From positions 537,501 through 601,500 of the forward strand of contig NZ_CP162488.1 in NCBI RefSeq assembly GCF_041242975.1: a DNA stretch of 64,000 nt. The letters run 5' to 3'. How positions within the stretch are numbered: the stretch's first letter is position 1; each line of letters starts with the position of its first letter. The translations under genes and the position numbers were made by a program. Positions 9,104-19,011 of this stretch are shown in pieces. The notes under the pieces were generated by a model. The model was not told where the DNA came from, ran no database searches, and saw only the letters and a list, made by a program, of their open reading frames with translations. The stretch comes from Xanthomonas sp. DAR 35659. Lineage in GTDB: Bacteria; Pseudomonadota; Gammaproteobacteria; Xanthomonadales; Xanthomonadaceae.

Positions 9104-9741
9104 GCGGCCACCAGCGCATGACCCGCGAGCAGATGGCCGCGCGCGTCGCGCGTGACATTCCCGAAGGCGCCTACGTCAACCTGGGCATCGGCCTGCCCAC
9201 GCAGGTCGCCAACTACCTGCCCGGGGACAAGGAGATCTTCCTGCATTCGGAGAACGGCGTGCTCGGCATGGGGCCGGCGCCGGCGCCCGGCGCGGAGGAT
9301 CCGGACCTGATCAACGCCGGCAAGCAGCCGGTGACGCTGCTGCCCGGCGGCTGCTACTTCCACCATGCCGACTCGTTCGCGATGATGCGCAGCGGCCGCC
9401 TGGACGTGTGCGTGCTCGGCGCGTTTCAGGTCTCGGTGCAGGGCGACCTGGCCAACTGGAGCACCGGCGAACCCGACGCGATCCCGGCAGTCGGCGGCGC
9501 GATGGACCTGGCGATCGGCGCCAGGGACGTGTTCGTGATGATGGACCTGCTGACCAAGCGCGGCGACAGCAAGCTGGTCGCAGAGTGCACGTATCCGCTG
9601 ACAGGCCTGCGCTGCGTGTCGCGCGTGTACACCGACCTGGGCGTGTTCGCGGTCGGCAAGGATGGCGCCTCGGTCATCGAACTCGTCGACGGCGTGTCGC
9701 TGGACGAACTGCAACGCCTGACCGGCCTGCCGCTGGCCTGA
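9100..9741 (+). CDS. pcaJ: 3-oxoadipate CoA-transferase subunit B
   Basis: This 213-aa CoA-transferase beta subunit has [12 protein letters not shown] and the catalytic glutamate in SENGVLG (Glu51), followed by [11 protein letters not shown]. It overlaps pcaI by four bases, so the two subunits should be made in equal amounts. The next gene, pcaF, follows after 15 bp with the ribosome-binding sequence CTGGAG. Confidence 0.95.
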   Translation: MSGHQRMTREQMAARVARDIPEGAYVNLGIGLPTQVANYLPGDKEIFLHSENGVLGMGPAPAPGAEDPDLINAGKQPVTLLPGGCYFHHADSFAMMRSGRLDVCVLGAFQVSVQGDLANWSTGEPDAIPAVGGAMDLAIGARDVFVMMDLLTKRGDSKLVAECTYPLTGLRCVSRVYTDLGVFAVGKDGASVIELVDGVSLDELQRLTGLPLA

Positions 9742-9756
9742 CCTGGAGATCGCGCA

Positions 9757-10965
<1,209 letters not shown>

Positions 10966-11072
10966 GCGATGATCGCGCAGGCGCGGCGTCTCGTCCCGGC
11001 CATCGAGGCCGGTGCGTCCGCAGGCCACCGAACACCAACCGGCTCCGGTGCGGAGCCAGCGGAAGGAACACG

Positions 11073-11789
11073 ATGAACGAGTCCACCCCCCCGCCCTTGC
11101 TCGGCTATCGCAAGCCCTATCCGGGCACGCAGCCGCCGTACCTGCATCCGGTCTACGCCTCGACCGTGCGCCGCGGCCCCAGCCGCGATCCGATCGCGAT
11201 CCCGGCGACGCTGTCGGAAGTCACCGGTCCGACCCTGGACCGCATCACCCTGGGCGCGCATGCCGCCGACCTCACCGCCGGCTTCCCCGGCGAGCCGCTG
11301 GGCGAGCGCATCGTCGTCTCCGGCCGCGTGCTCGACGAGAACGGCCAGCCGGTGCGCGACAGCGTGGTCGAGGTGTGGCAATGCAATGCCGCCGGCCGCT
11401 ACCTGCACGCCGGCGACCAGCACGACGCGCCGCTGGACCCCAACTTCACCGGCACCGGCCAGGTGTTGACCGACGCGCACGGCCGCTACCGCTTCAAGAC
11501 CATCAAGCCCGGTGCCTACCCGTGGCGCAACCACTACAACGCCTGGCGCCCGGCGCACATCCATTTCTCGCTGCATGGCGACGGCATCGGCCAGCGCCTG
11601 GTCACGCAGATGTACTTTCCGGGCGATCCGTTGCTGGCCCACGACCCGATCTTCAACTGCGTGGACGACGACAAGGCCAAGGCGCGGATGGTGTCGGCGT
11701 TCGACTGGGAGAACGCGATCAGCGAATACGCGCTGGCCTACCGCTTCGACATCGTGTTGCGTGGCCGCAAGCAGACCGTCTGGGAGTGA
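11073..11789 (+). CDS. pcaH: protocatechuate 3,4-dioxygenase beta subunit
   Basis: With PcaG it cleaves protocatechuate to 3-carboxy-cis,cis-muconate using non-haem Fe(III). The 238-aa protein carries the four iron ligands Tyr110, Tyr149, His162 and His164, which match Tyr108/Tyr147/His160/His162 of the P. putida enzyme with an offset of two. The start ATG at 11073 follows GGAAGGAA. The pcaG start lies 4 bp after its stop. Confidence 0.96.
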   Translation: MNESTPPPLLGYRKPYPGTQPPYLHPVYASTVRRGPSRDPIAIPATLSEVTGPTLDRITLGAHAADLTAGFPGEPLGERIVVSGRVLDENGQPVRDSVVEVWQCNAAGRYLHAGDQHDAPLDPNFTGTGQVLTDAHGRYRFKTIKPGAYPWRNHYNAWRPAHIHFSLHGDGIGQRLVTQMYFPGDPLLAHDPIFNCVDDDKAKARMVSAFDWENAISEYALAYRFDIVLRGRKQTVWE

Positions 11790-11793
11790 GCGC

Positions 11794-12357
11794 ATGAGTC
11801 TTCAGGCAACCCCTTCGCAAACCGTCGGCCCGTACTACCGCCTGGGCCTGGAACCGCTGTACCGGACCGAGGTCGCGCCAGCCGCGGCGCGCGGCACGCA
11901 CGTGCAGGTGAGCGGCAGCGTGTTCGATGGCGCCGGCGTGCCGGTCGCCGACGCCGTGCTGGAGATCTGGCAGGCCGATGCGGCCGGCATCTACGCCCAT
12001 CGCGAGGATCCCCGCCACGACGCCCACGATCCGGCCTTCCACGGCTGGGGCCGCGTGCCCACCGATGCGCAGGGCCGGTTCGCCTTCGGCACGGTCGTGC
12101 CGGGCCGGGTGCCCGGGCCCTTGGCTACGCCGCAGGCGCCGCACCTGGTGGTGCTGGTGTTCATGCGCGGGCTGTTGCGCGCCGCCTGCACCCGGCTGTA
12201 CTTCGCCGATGCCGTGGGCAACGACGCCGATCCGATCCTGGCGCTGGTGCCGCCGGAGCGCCGCGGCACGCTGCTGGCGCGGCCTGCCGCGCCGGGCCGG
12301 TATGCGTGGGACGTCCATATGCAGGGCGAGCAGGAGACGGTGTTCTTCAGTTATTGA
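11794..12357 (+). CDS. pcaG: protocatechuate 3,4-dioxygenase alpha subunit
   Basis: The 187-aa alpha subunit resembles PcaH in fold but lacks the Tyr/His iron ligands, as expected ([12 protein letters not shown] replaces the HIHFS region). [14 protein letters not shown] at the N-terminus and [14 protein letters not shown] are typical of the subunit. It is directly adjacent to pcaH. A dispersed palindrome follows it inside the operon and separates it from pcaB. Confidence 0.94.
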   Translation: MSLQATPSQTVGPYYRLGLEPLYRTEVAPAAARGTHVQVSGSVFDGAGVPVADAVLEIWQADAAGIYAHREDPRHDAHDPAFHGWGRVPTDAQGRFAFGTVVPGRVPGPLATPQAPHLVVLVFMRGLLRAACTRLYFADAVGNDADPILALVPPERRGTLLARPAAPGRYAWDVHMQGEQETVFFSY

Positions 12358-12374
12358 GCGGCCGGCGCTTTTTT

Positions 12375-12440
12375 GTAGGAGCGGCTTCAGCCGCGACAGG
12401 CCTTACCGAGAGATCCTGTCGCGGCTGAAGCCGCTCCTAC
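12375..12440. repeat. REP-like palindrome inside the pca operon
   Basis: Perfect 26-bp arms at 12375-12400 and 12415-12440, built on GTAGGAGCGGCTTCAGCCGC, flank a 14-base loop. The element lies between pcaG and pcaB. A stable RNA hairpin here could lower or stabilise expression of one side of the operon. Confidence 0.9.
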
Positions 12441-12543
12441 GGCCCGGCGTTGGCGACCATCCGGCGCAGCCCGCATCCGTCGTGGCGTAGGCGCTACCCT
12501 TGCCTGGCCCGCCGCGCCGGCGCGGCCTGCACAGAGATCCCGC

Positions 12544-13887
12544 ATGCATTCCAGCTTCTCCCTGCTCAACCCCCTGTTCGGCGACCCGGAGATCGACGCG
12601 CTGTTCGACGACGCCGCGCGCGTGCAGGCCATGCTCGATGTCGAGGCCGCGCTGGCGCTGGCCGAGGTGCGCTGCGGGGTGATTCCGGAAGCGGCGCTGG
12701 CCGCGATCCAGGCGGCCTGCCAGGTGCGCCACTACGACCTGACCGCGCTCGGCCAGGGCGCCGCGCTGGCCGGCAACCCGGCCATCCCGCTGATCAAGGC
12801 GTTGACCGCGCAGGTCGAGGCCGCAGATGCGGACGCGGCGCGCTGGGTGCACTGGGGCGCGACCAGCCAGGACGTGATCGACAGCGGCAGCATGCTGCAA
12901 CTGCGCGCGGCGCTGGACCTGCTGCAGCCGAAGCTGGCGGCGCTGTGCGCTGCGCTGCGCGCGCTCGCCCAGCGCGAGCGCGATACCGGGCTGCCCGGCC
13001 GCACCTTGCTGCAGCAGGCGGTGCCGGTGACCTTCGGGCTGAAGGCGGCCGGCTGGCTGGACGCGCTGCAGCGCGCGCAGCGCCGGTTGCAGGCATTGCG
13101 CGAGGACGCGCTGGTGCTGCAGTTCGGCGGCGCCGCCGGCACCCTGGCCGCGCTGCAGTCGCAGGGCCTGGCGGTGGCGCAGGCGCTGGCGCAGGCGCTG
13201 CGCCTGCCGCTGCCGGCGCTGCCGTGGCATGCCGCGCGCGACCGCATCGTCGAGATCGGCAGCGCGTTCGCGCTGTTGGCCGGTACGCTGGGCAAGATCG
13301 CCACCGACATCGTGCTGCTGATGCAGTCGGAGGTGGCCGAGGCGTTCGAGCCGGCCGCGGCCGGCAAGGGCGGTTCCTCGGCCATGCCGCACAAGCGCAA
13401 TCCGGTGGGCTGCGTGGCCGCCATCGCCGCGGCCACGCGCGTCCCCGGCCTGGTGTCCACGCTGTACGCGGCGCTGCCGCAGGCGCACGAGCGCGCCGCC
13501 GGGCAGTGGCATGCCGAGTGGGACACGCTGCCGCAGATCGTGCGCCTGACCGCCGGCAGCCTGGCGCAACTGCGCGGGGTCATCGACGGCCTGGAACTGG
13601 ATCGCGCGCGCATGCGCGCGCACCTCGATAGCCACGGCGGCCTGCTCTACGCCGAAGCGGCGGCGGTCGCGCTCGCCGCGCACCTGGGCAAGCCCATCGC
13701 GCACGCGCTGGTGGAAGACGCCGCGCGCCAGGCGCTGCAGCAGGGCCGGCATCTGCGCGACGTGCTGGGCGCCGACCCGCGGGTGAGCGCGGTGCTGGAC
13801 GCCACGCAGCTGCAGGCCTTGTTCGCCGCCGACAGCTGGCGCGGCATGGCCGCGACCTGGATCGACCGGGTCCTCGCCGACGCCTGA
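12544..13887 (+). CDS. pcaB: 3-carboxy-cis,cis-muconate cycloisomerase
   Basis: This member of the fumarase/aspartase superfamily lactonises 3-carboxymuconate to 4-carboxymuconolactone. The 447-aa protein (usual about 450) has the superfamily signature GSSAMPHKRNP from residue 277 and the upstream HWGATSQDVIDS. It follows the intra-operon palindrome by about 100 bp and may have its own translation-initiation context rather than being coupled to pcaG. Confidence 0.95.
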   Translation: MHSSFSLLNPLFGDPEIDALFDDAARVQAMLDVEAALALAEVRCGVIPEAALAAIQAACQVRHYDLTALGQGAALAGNPAIPLIKALTAQVEAADADAARWVHWGATSQDVIDSGSMLQLRAALDLLQPKLAALCAALRALAQRERDTGLPGRTLLQQAVPVTFGLKAAGWLDALQRAQRRLQALREDALVLQFGGAAGTLAALQSQGLAVAQALAQALRLPLPALPWHAARDRIVEIGSAFALLAGTLGKIATDIVLLMQSEVAEAFEPAAAGKGGSSAMPHKRNPVGCVAAIAAATRVPGLVSTLYAALPQAHERAAGQWHAEWDTLPQIVRLTAGSLAQLRGVIDGLELDRARMRAHLDSHGGLLYAEAAAVALAAHLGKPIAHALVEDAARQALQQGRHLRDVLGADPRVSAVLDATQLQALFAADSWRGMAATWIDRVLADA

Positions 13888-13965
13888 CCTCGCCTCGCTG
13901 CGCGCCGCCGCCATGCTGTCGCGCGCGGACCTGGCGGCATCCCCCATTCTCAACTCGGAGTCCCC

Positions 13966-14352
13966 ATGGACGAGAAACAACGCTACGAGGCCGGACTGCA
14001 GGTCCGCAAGGCCGTGCTCGGCGAGGACCACGTGCAACGTGCGCTGGACGCACGCACGGACTTCACCGGCGAGTTCCAGGAGTTCATCACCCGCACGGCC
14101 TGGGGCACGGTGTGGACCCGCGACGGGCTGTCGCGGCACACCCGCTCGTTGCTGACCCTGGCGATGATGGTGGCGCTGGGCCACGACGAGGAATTCAAGC
14201 TGCACGTGCGCGCCGCGCGCAACAACGGGGTCAGCGCGGACGAGATCAAGGAAGTGCTGCTGCAGGCGGCGATCTATTGCGGCGTGCCCGCGGCCAACCA
14301 CGCCTTCGCGCTGGCCAAGCCGATCCTGGAAGAGCAGGCGGCCGAGGGCTGA
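13966..14352 (+). CDS. pcaC: 4-carboxymuconolactone decarboxylase
   Basis: This 128-aa protein, standard length, decarboxylates 4-carboxymuconolactone to 3-oxoadipate enol-lactone. It carries the family features RDGLSRHTRSLLTLAMM and HVRAARNNGVSADEIKEVLLQAAIYCGVP. It stands alone and is not fused to an enol-lactone hydrolase (PcaL form). Only 78 bp separate it from pcaB, so there is no room for pcaD, which commonly sits between them. Confidence 0.95.
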   Translation: MDEKQRYEAGLQVRKAVLGEDHVQRALDARTDFTGEFQEFITRTAWGTVWTRDGLSRHTRSLLTLAMMVALGHDEEFKLHVRAARNNGVSADEIKEVLLQAAIYCGVPAANHAFALAKPILEEQAAEG

Positions 14353-14482
14353 GGCGCCACGCCGTTGGCGCGACGCCGCGGGGAAGATCCGGCGCGAATC
14401 GACACGCTGGTGGCGGCTTAGCGGCCAGCGCCGCCCCACGGCTTCGTACGGCGGCCCAGACGCCTGGGGCCGGCCGTCAGGT

Positions 14483-14953
14483 TCATCGCCGCTGGATGCG
14501 GATCACCAGCGTGTCGTCCTGCAGCATCGACACCGCGCGGGTGGGCGTGTCGGCGACGCGCAGGCAGGCGGGGGCGTGTGCCGAGATCCTGGAGGACAGC
14601 TCGGGAACCTGCGCCAGCACCTGCTCGCGCTCCATCATGTGCCCGCCGCGTTGCTCGCAGCTGCGCAGCAGCGTGTCCGCCAGCGACGCCGGCAACCGAT
14701 ACCCCTGGGTCACGACGGTGCGCTCTCCCAACAGTCCCCTGTCGCGGGTCTGCCAGGCCGGGTGCAGGGTGTCGGGCATATCGAAGCCGGCGATGGCCTC
14801 GGCGCGGGCGCGTAGCGCACTGGAGGCGCGGCTACCGCTGACGACCATGGCCAGCAGCAGCGCCGCCAGCGCGCCGAACACGATCCAGCGCGCACGCCGC
14901 GTCCGGGGATTCACCCGAAACCCGAAAAATTCAATGCCGCCTTCTTCCCGCAT
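14483..14953 (-). CDS. hypothetical single-pass membrane protein
   Basis: The 156-aa protein has a short cytoplasmic N-terminus with R-rich RTRRARW, one membrane segment at about residues 23-42 (IVFGALAALLLAMVVSGS) and a soluble outer part ending in LVIRIQRR. The ATG at 14953 is preceded by AGGGAG at good spacing, which supports this start rather than a longer frame. I do not recognise the family. It lies between pcaC and the IclR gene and need not belong to the pathway. Confidence 0.55.
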   Translation of the reverse strand: MREEGGIEFFGFRVNPRTRRARWIVFGALAALLLAMVVSGSRASSALRARAEAIAGFDMPDTLHPAWQTRDRGLLGERTVVTQGYRLPASLADTLLRSCEQRGGHMMEREQVLAQVPELSSRISAHAPACLRVADTPTRAVSMLQDDTLVIRIQRR

Positions 14954-15069
14954 GTACGCTCCCTGCCTGGATGCATGACGCCGCGCACGAACGGCGTGGC
15001 ACGGGCGCCTTGCCCGCAGCGGGGAGGATACGCGACCCGCCCATGCCGTCGCCGGCATACGCGCCTTGC

Positions 15070-15915
15070 TCAGCCGAGCAGGGCGCCCAGGCGTTGCGCC
15101 GCGTCGCGCAGCGGCGGCAGCAGCTGCGTCTGCATCGTCTGCAGGTTGACGCGACCGGCCTGGGTGCCGATGTTGAGCGCGGCGACCACCTCGCCGCGGC
15201 GGTTGCGGACCGGTACCGCGATGGAGCGCAGGCCGATTTCCAGTTCCTGGTCGGTGAGCGAGGCGCCCTCGCGGCGTACCCGCGCCAGCAGTTCCAGGAA
15301 CGCGCGCTGGTCGGTGACGGTGCGCCCGGTACGCGGACGCAGCGGATTGCGCTCCAGGTAGCTCTCCAGCGTGTCGTGCGGCAGCGCCGCCAGCAGCACC
15401 CGGCCCATCGAGGTGCAATAGGCCGGCAGCCGGCTGCCGGCGCGCAGCCCGATCGACATGATGCGCACGGTTTCGGCGCGGGCGATGTAGAGCAGGTCGT
15501 CGCCGTCGAGCACGCCCATCGAGCAGGATTCGTGCACGGCGTCGCGCAGCGCGTCCAGCACCGGCTGCGCCGCGGCGGTCATCGACGAGGCGGCCACGTA
15601 GGCGCCGCCCATGCCCAGCACGCGCGGCAGCAGCACGTAGCCGCGGCCCTGCTCGCCGACGTAGCCGAGCCGGGTCAGGGTGTAGAGCACGCGTCGCACC
15701 GCCGCGCGCGAGATGCCGGTCGCGGCGCTGATCTGCGACATGGTGACCTCGCGCGGATGCTGCGCGAACACGCTGAGCACGGCCAGGCCGCGCGCCAGCG
15801 AGGTCATGAAGTCGGGATCGCCCTGCAGTCCGTCGATCTGCTGCATCAGCTCGTGGGTGAGCCCGCGCTCGGCGCGCGGCGTGCGCGGGCCTGCGGGTGC
15901 GGGGGAGTCGGCCAT
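15070..15915 (-). CDS. pcaR: IclR-family regulator of the beta-ketoadipate pathway
   Basis: The 281-aa protein has an N-terminal winged helix (SARGLAVLSVFAQ-type linker, then MSQISAATGISRAAVRRVLYTL) and a C-terminal IclR ligand domain. The closing NIGTQAGRVNLQTM is close to PcaR/PcaU/PobR proteins. Its position at the end of the pca cluster and the PcaR-type boxes before pcaI support its role as the beta-ketoadipate-responsive regulator. The start at 15915 gives the family length; a longer frame upstream reads through GC-rich noncoding sequence. Confidence 0.88.
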   Translation of the reverse strand: MADSPAPAGPRTPRAERGLTHELMQQIDGLQGDPDFMTSLARGLAVLSVFAQHPREVTMSQISAATGISRAAVRRVLYTLTRLGYVGEQGRGYVLLPRVLGMGGAYVAASSMTAAAQPVLDALRDAVHESCSMGVLDGDDLLYIARAETVRIMSIGLRAGSRLPAYCTSMGRVLLAALPHDTLESYLERNPLRPRTGRTVTDQRAFLELLARVRREGASLTDQELEIGLRSIAVPVRNRRGEVVAALNIGTQAGRVNLQTMQTQLLPPLRDAAQRLGALLG

Positions 15916-16136
15916 CGGCGGATCGGGCGCCCTGCGTGCGCGGCGTTGGAAACCCCGCCATGGTAAGCGCTGCGCGTGGCCTGCGTGGGCCATGGCGGGG
16001 CAGGTGCCGGCCGATGCCGCCATGGCGGACAGCGGCCGGCTGGATGGCGACGGACCGGCGCTCGCGCCGCTTGCCTGAACCCGTCCGTGCCGGGGCAACG
16101 GCAGTCCGGCGCGCCCGCGGCGCGGCACGCCGACGC

Positions 16137-16235
16137 CTACTTCTTCTTCTTTTCCTGCTTGGCCGCGCGCTTTTCCTTCAGCGTCTTGGTCGGCTGCTTC
16201 TTTTCGCTCTTCTTCTGATCCATGCCCTTGCTCAT
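16137..16235 (-). CDS. 32-aa lysine-rich small protein
   Basis: A short ORF begins ATG-AGC at 16235, preceded by AGAGGG 6 bases upstream, and ends TAG at 16137. It encodes a protein of 32 residues, 14 of them Lys, beginning MSKGMDQKKSEKKQ and ending in four Lys. A good ribosome-binding site and strong, non-random composition favour a real gene. The function is unknown; the charge suggests nucleic-acid or ribosome binding. It is divergent from the RIO kinase gene. Confidence 0.6.
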   Translation of the reverse strand: MSKGMDQKKSEKKQPTKTLKEKRAAKQEKKKK

Positions 16236-16403
16236 GACACCCTCTGGACGATTTACACGTGAATGGCCGGCGGCGACCGCCGTGGCGGCGATCGCCGCCG
16301 CCACCTTACTCCGTTGGCGGACGCGCATCCCGCAATTTGTCGCCTGGCATCGATCCAGGCATGGGCCATAATCCGGTTTTCCCCAGAAGGTCACCCGCGT
16401 CCG

Positions 16404-17258
16404 ATGAAAACCCCCCAGGGCCTGCAGCCCTTGCTCGAGGACGGCGTCATCGACAGCGTGCTGCGCCCGCTCAAGAGCGGCAAGGAGGCCGCCGTGTACG
16501 TGGTCCAGGCCGGCGACGAGGTGCTGTGCGCCAAGGTCTACAAGGACATGGCGCAGCGCAGTTTCCAGGCGCGCGTGCAGTACCAGGAAGGGCGCAAGGT
16601 GCGTGGCAGCCGCCAGGCGCGGGCGATGGGCAAGGCGACCAAGTTCGGCCGCCGCGAACAGGAAGCGGCCTGGAAGGACACCGAGGCCAACACCCTGTAT
16701 CAGCTGGTGGACGCCGGCGTGCATGTGCCGCAGCCGCGCGGCTACTTCCACGGCGTGCTGCTGATGGACCTGGTCACCGATGCCGACGGGCAGAGCGCGC
16801 CGCGGCTGGGCGAGGTGGAGCTGGAGCCGGAGCAGGCGCGCGCGTTCCATGCGCAGTTGGTCGGCGATGTGGTGAAGATGCTGTGCCTGGGCCTGGTGCA
16901 CGGCGACCTGTCCGAATACAACGTGCTGGTCGCCGCCGACGGCCCGGTCGTGATCGACTTCCCGCAGGTGGTCAGCGCCGGCGGCAACAACGCCGCGCGC
17001 GCCATGCTGCTGCGCGACGTGCACAACCTGCGCGATTGCCTGGGCCGCTTCGCCCCCGAGCTCAACCAGACCTACTATGGCGAGGAGATGTGGGCGCTGT
17101 ACGAGAAGGGCGAGCTGCGCCCGGACAGCGCGCTCACCGGCCGCTTCGTGTTCGACACCCACCGTGCCGACGTGCGCGCGGTGCGCGAGTCGATCGAGGA
17201 CGCGCGCCAGGAAGCGATCATCCGCCAGCAGGGGCGCGAGGCCGCGGCCGAGGACTGA
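16404..17258 (+). CDS. RIO-type serine/threonine protein kinase
   Basis: The 284-aa protein has GKEAAVYVV as ATP-binding loop, the catalytic loop H166-G-D168-LSEYNVL and the metal-binding Asp185 in VIDFPQ, the RIO1 arrangement. Bacterial RIO proteins are soluble and their substrates are largely unknown; eukaryotic RIO1 acts in small-subunit maturation. The start ATG at 16404 is used because residues upstream of it look like noncoding translation. It is monocistronic and divergent from the lysine-rich mini-gene. Confidence 0.85.
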   Translation: MKTPQGLQPLLEDGVIDSVLRPLKSGKEAAVYVVQAGDEVLCAKVYKDMAQRSFQARVQYQEGRKVRGSRQARAMGKATKFGRREQEAAWKDTEANTLYQLVDAGVHVPQPRGYFHGVLLMDLVTDADGQSAPRLGEVELEPEQARAFHAQLVGDVVKMLCLGLVHGDLSEYNVLVAADGPVVIDFPQVVSAGGNNAARAMLLRDVHNLRDCLGRFAPELNQTYYGEEMWALYEKGELRPDSALTGRFVFDTHRADVRAVRESIEDARQEAIIRQQGREAAAED

Positions 17259-17816
17259 GGTCGCGCGGCGGCGCGCGTCGCTGCGGCGTGGAGGGATGCC
17301 GCGTGGGATGCGCCGAGGCGCAGGCGTGGTGACGCAGGCGGGTGGTTGTCCTGGTTTCGACAGATCGGGTGCGTGCGGGGTTTCTCGCTTCGATCGTCGC
17401 GGCTGAAGCCGCTCCTACAGGGGTGGGGAAGTGGGTGTGCAGGCCTCTGGCTGTTTGCGAGAGGCTTCCTTCCCGAAACATCGAAACGTCGAAACATGCA
17501 TCGGCCGCGCTGCGGAGAGGCATCGTTGCGGCCATTTGCAACGCGATGAAGATACCGCGGCGCTGGCACAGCACAGGACCGGTCGGCGCTCGACGGCCGT
17601 GCGCGAAAGCGCCCGAGGCAGCGAAAAATTCCTCCGGCGATCCCCCTCCGATACCGCCTCGTTGCAGCGCAGCAATGCCTATCTTTCGTCAATCTTTCTG
17701 CGCGCCGACAAAATTTGAAGCGGCAGCTGACTGGCATTTCGCAGCGGATATATCGCGGGAATATGTTTCATGTAGCGTTGCGCGCTTCGATCTTCCACGC
17801 CCTCGATTCGACGCTC
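17259..17816. other. intergenic, repeat half-site and AT-richer stretch before RND operon
   Basis: No gene is seen. A single arm of the dispersed palindrome lies at 17396-17420. The stretch 17620-17790 is clearly more AT-rich than its surroundings and probably contains the promoter of the efflux operon. Several ATG codons occur there, but the lipoprotein start at 17817 is preferred. Confidence 0.5.
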
Positions 17817-19001
17817 ATGTTCGACGCCTTCGCCGCGCCTCGCTGTTTCATTTTCTATGGTTCCCTGCTGGTTCTGGCGATGGCGGCGGGCTGTTCGTCC
17901 ACCGCGCCGGCGCCGGCGCCGGTCAAGGTCGGCGTGCTGACGGTGCGCGCGCGGACCCTGCCGGTGGAACAGACCCTGCCTGGCCGCACCGTCGCCTACG
18001 AAGTGGCCGACGTGCGTCCGCAGGTCAACGGCCTGGTGCGGCAGCGGCTGTTCACCGAGGGCCAGGAGGTGCATGCCGGACAGGTGCTCTACCAGATCGA
18101 TCCGGCGCCGTACCAGGCGGCGTACGACACCGCGCGCGGACAACTGGCGCAGGCGCAGGCCGCGGTGCGCGCGGCGCGTCCCAAGGCCGAGCGCTACCGC
18201 ACCCTGGTCGGCCTGGACGCGGCCAGCAAACAGGACGCCGACGACGCGACGGCCGCGCTGGAGGAGGCGCAGGCCAACCTGGTGGCGGCGCAGGCCGCGC
18301 TGCAGGCGGCGCGGATCAATCTCGACTACACGCGGATCGCCGCGCCGATCTCCGGCACCATCGGCACCTCGGCCTACACCGCCGGCGCGCTGGTGACCGC
18401 GCAGCAGGACGCGGCGCTGACCCGGATCCAGCGGCTGGATCCGATCTACCTGGACGTGAGCCAGTCCAGCACGCAGCTGCTGGCCTTGCGCGAGCAACTC
18501 GACGCCGGCCGGATCCGGGCCGCCGACGGCAAGATCTCGGTGCAGGTGCGCTTGGAGGACGGCCGCCTCTATCCGCAGCCGGGCACGCTCGCCTTCGTCG
18601 GCAGCGCGGTCGATCCCGGCACGGGTGGCGTCACCCTGCGCGTGGTCGTGCCCAATCCGCAGCATCTGCTGCTGCCCGGCATGTACCTGCGCGCGGTGCT
18701 GCCGATGGCCACCGACGCGGGCGCGATCCTGGTGCCGCAACAGGCGGTGACCCGCGACAGCAAGGGCGAGCCGGTGGTCAAGCTGCTCGATGCGCACGAC
18801 CGGGTGGTGGAGCGCCACATCCGCACCGGCGACGCGATCGGCCACGACTGGGTGGTGGAGGACGGGCTCAAGCCGGGCGAGCGGCTGATCGTGGTCAACG
18901 GCAGCCGCGCCGAGATCGGCAAGCCGGCGCTGCCGCATGCGATCGATGCCGCCCAGCTCGCCGCCGCGCCGGCGGTGCCGGGCGACGCCCAGGCCGACTG
19001 A
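17817..19001 (+). CDS. RND efflux periplasmic adaptor (membrane-fusion) lipoprotein
   Basis: From ATG 17817 the 394-aa protein begins with a lipoprotein signal peptide ending in the lipobox LAMAAGC and then shows MexA/AcrA features: PQVNGLVRQRLFTEGQEVHAGQVLYQIDP (lipoyl half), a coiled-coil hairpin rich in AQAQAAVRAA, and ITKS-type beta-barrel segments. A start 34 codons upstream is possible but would bury the signal peptide. It precedes the pump gene by 10 bp in a three-gene operon. It bridges the inner-membrane pump and the outer-membrane channel. Confidence 0.92.
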   Translation: MFDAFAAPRCFIFYGSLLVLAMAAGCSSTAPAPAPVKVGVLTVRARTLPVEQTLPGRTVAYEVADVRPQVNGLVRQRLFTEGQEVHAGQVLYQIDPAPYQAAYDTARGQLAQAQAAVRAARPKAERYRTLVGLDAASKQDADDATAALEEAQANLVAAQAALQAARINLDYTRIAAPISGTIGTSAYTAGALVTAQQDAALTRIQRLDPIYLDVSQSSTQLLALREQLDAGRIRAADGKISVQVRLEDGRLYPQPGTLAFVGSAVDPGTGGVTLRVVVPNPQHLLLPGMYLRAVLPMATDAGAILVPQQAVTRDSKGEPVVKLLDAHDRVVERHIRTGDAIGHDWVVEDGLKPGERLIVVNGSRAEIGKPALPHAIDAAQLAAAPAVPGDAQAD

Positions 19002-19011
19002 GGACGCCCGC

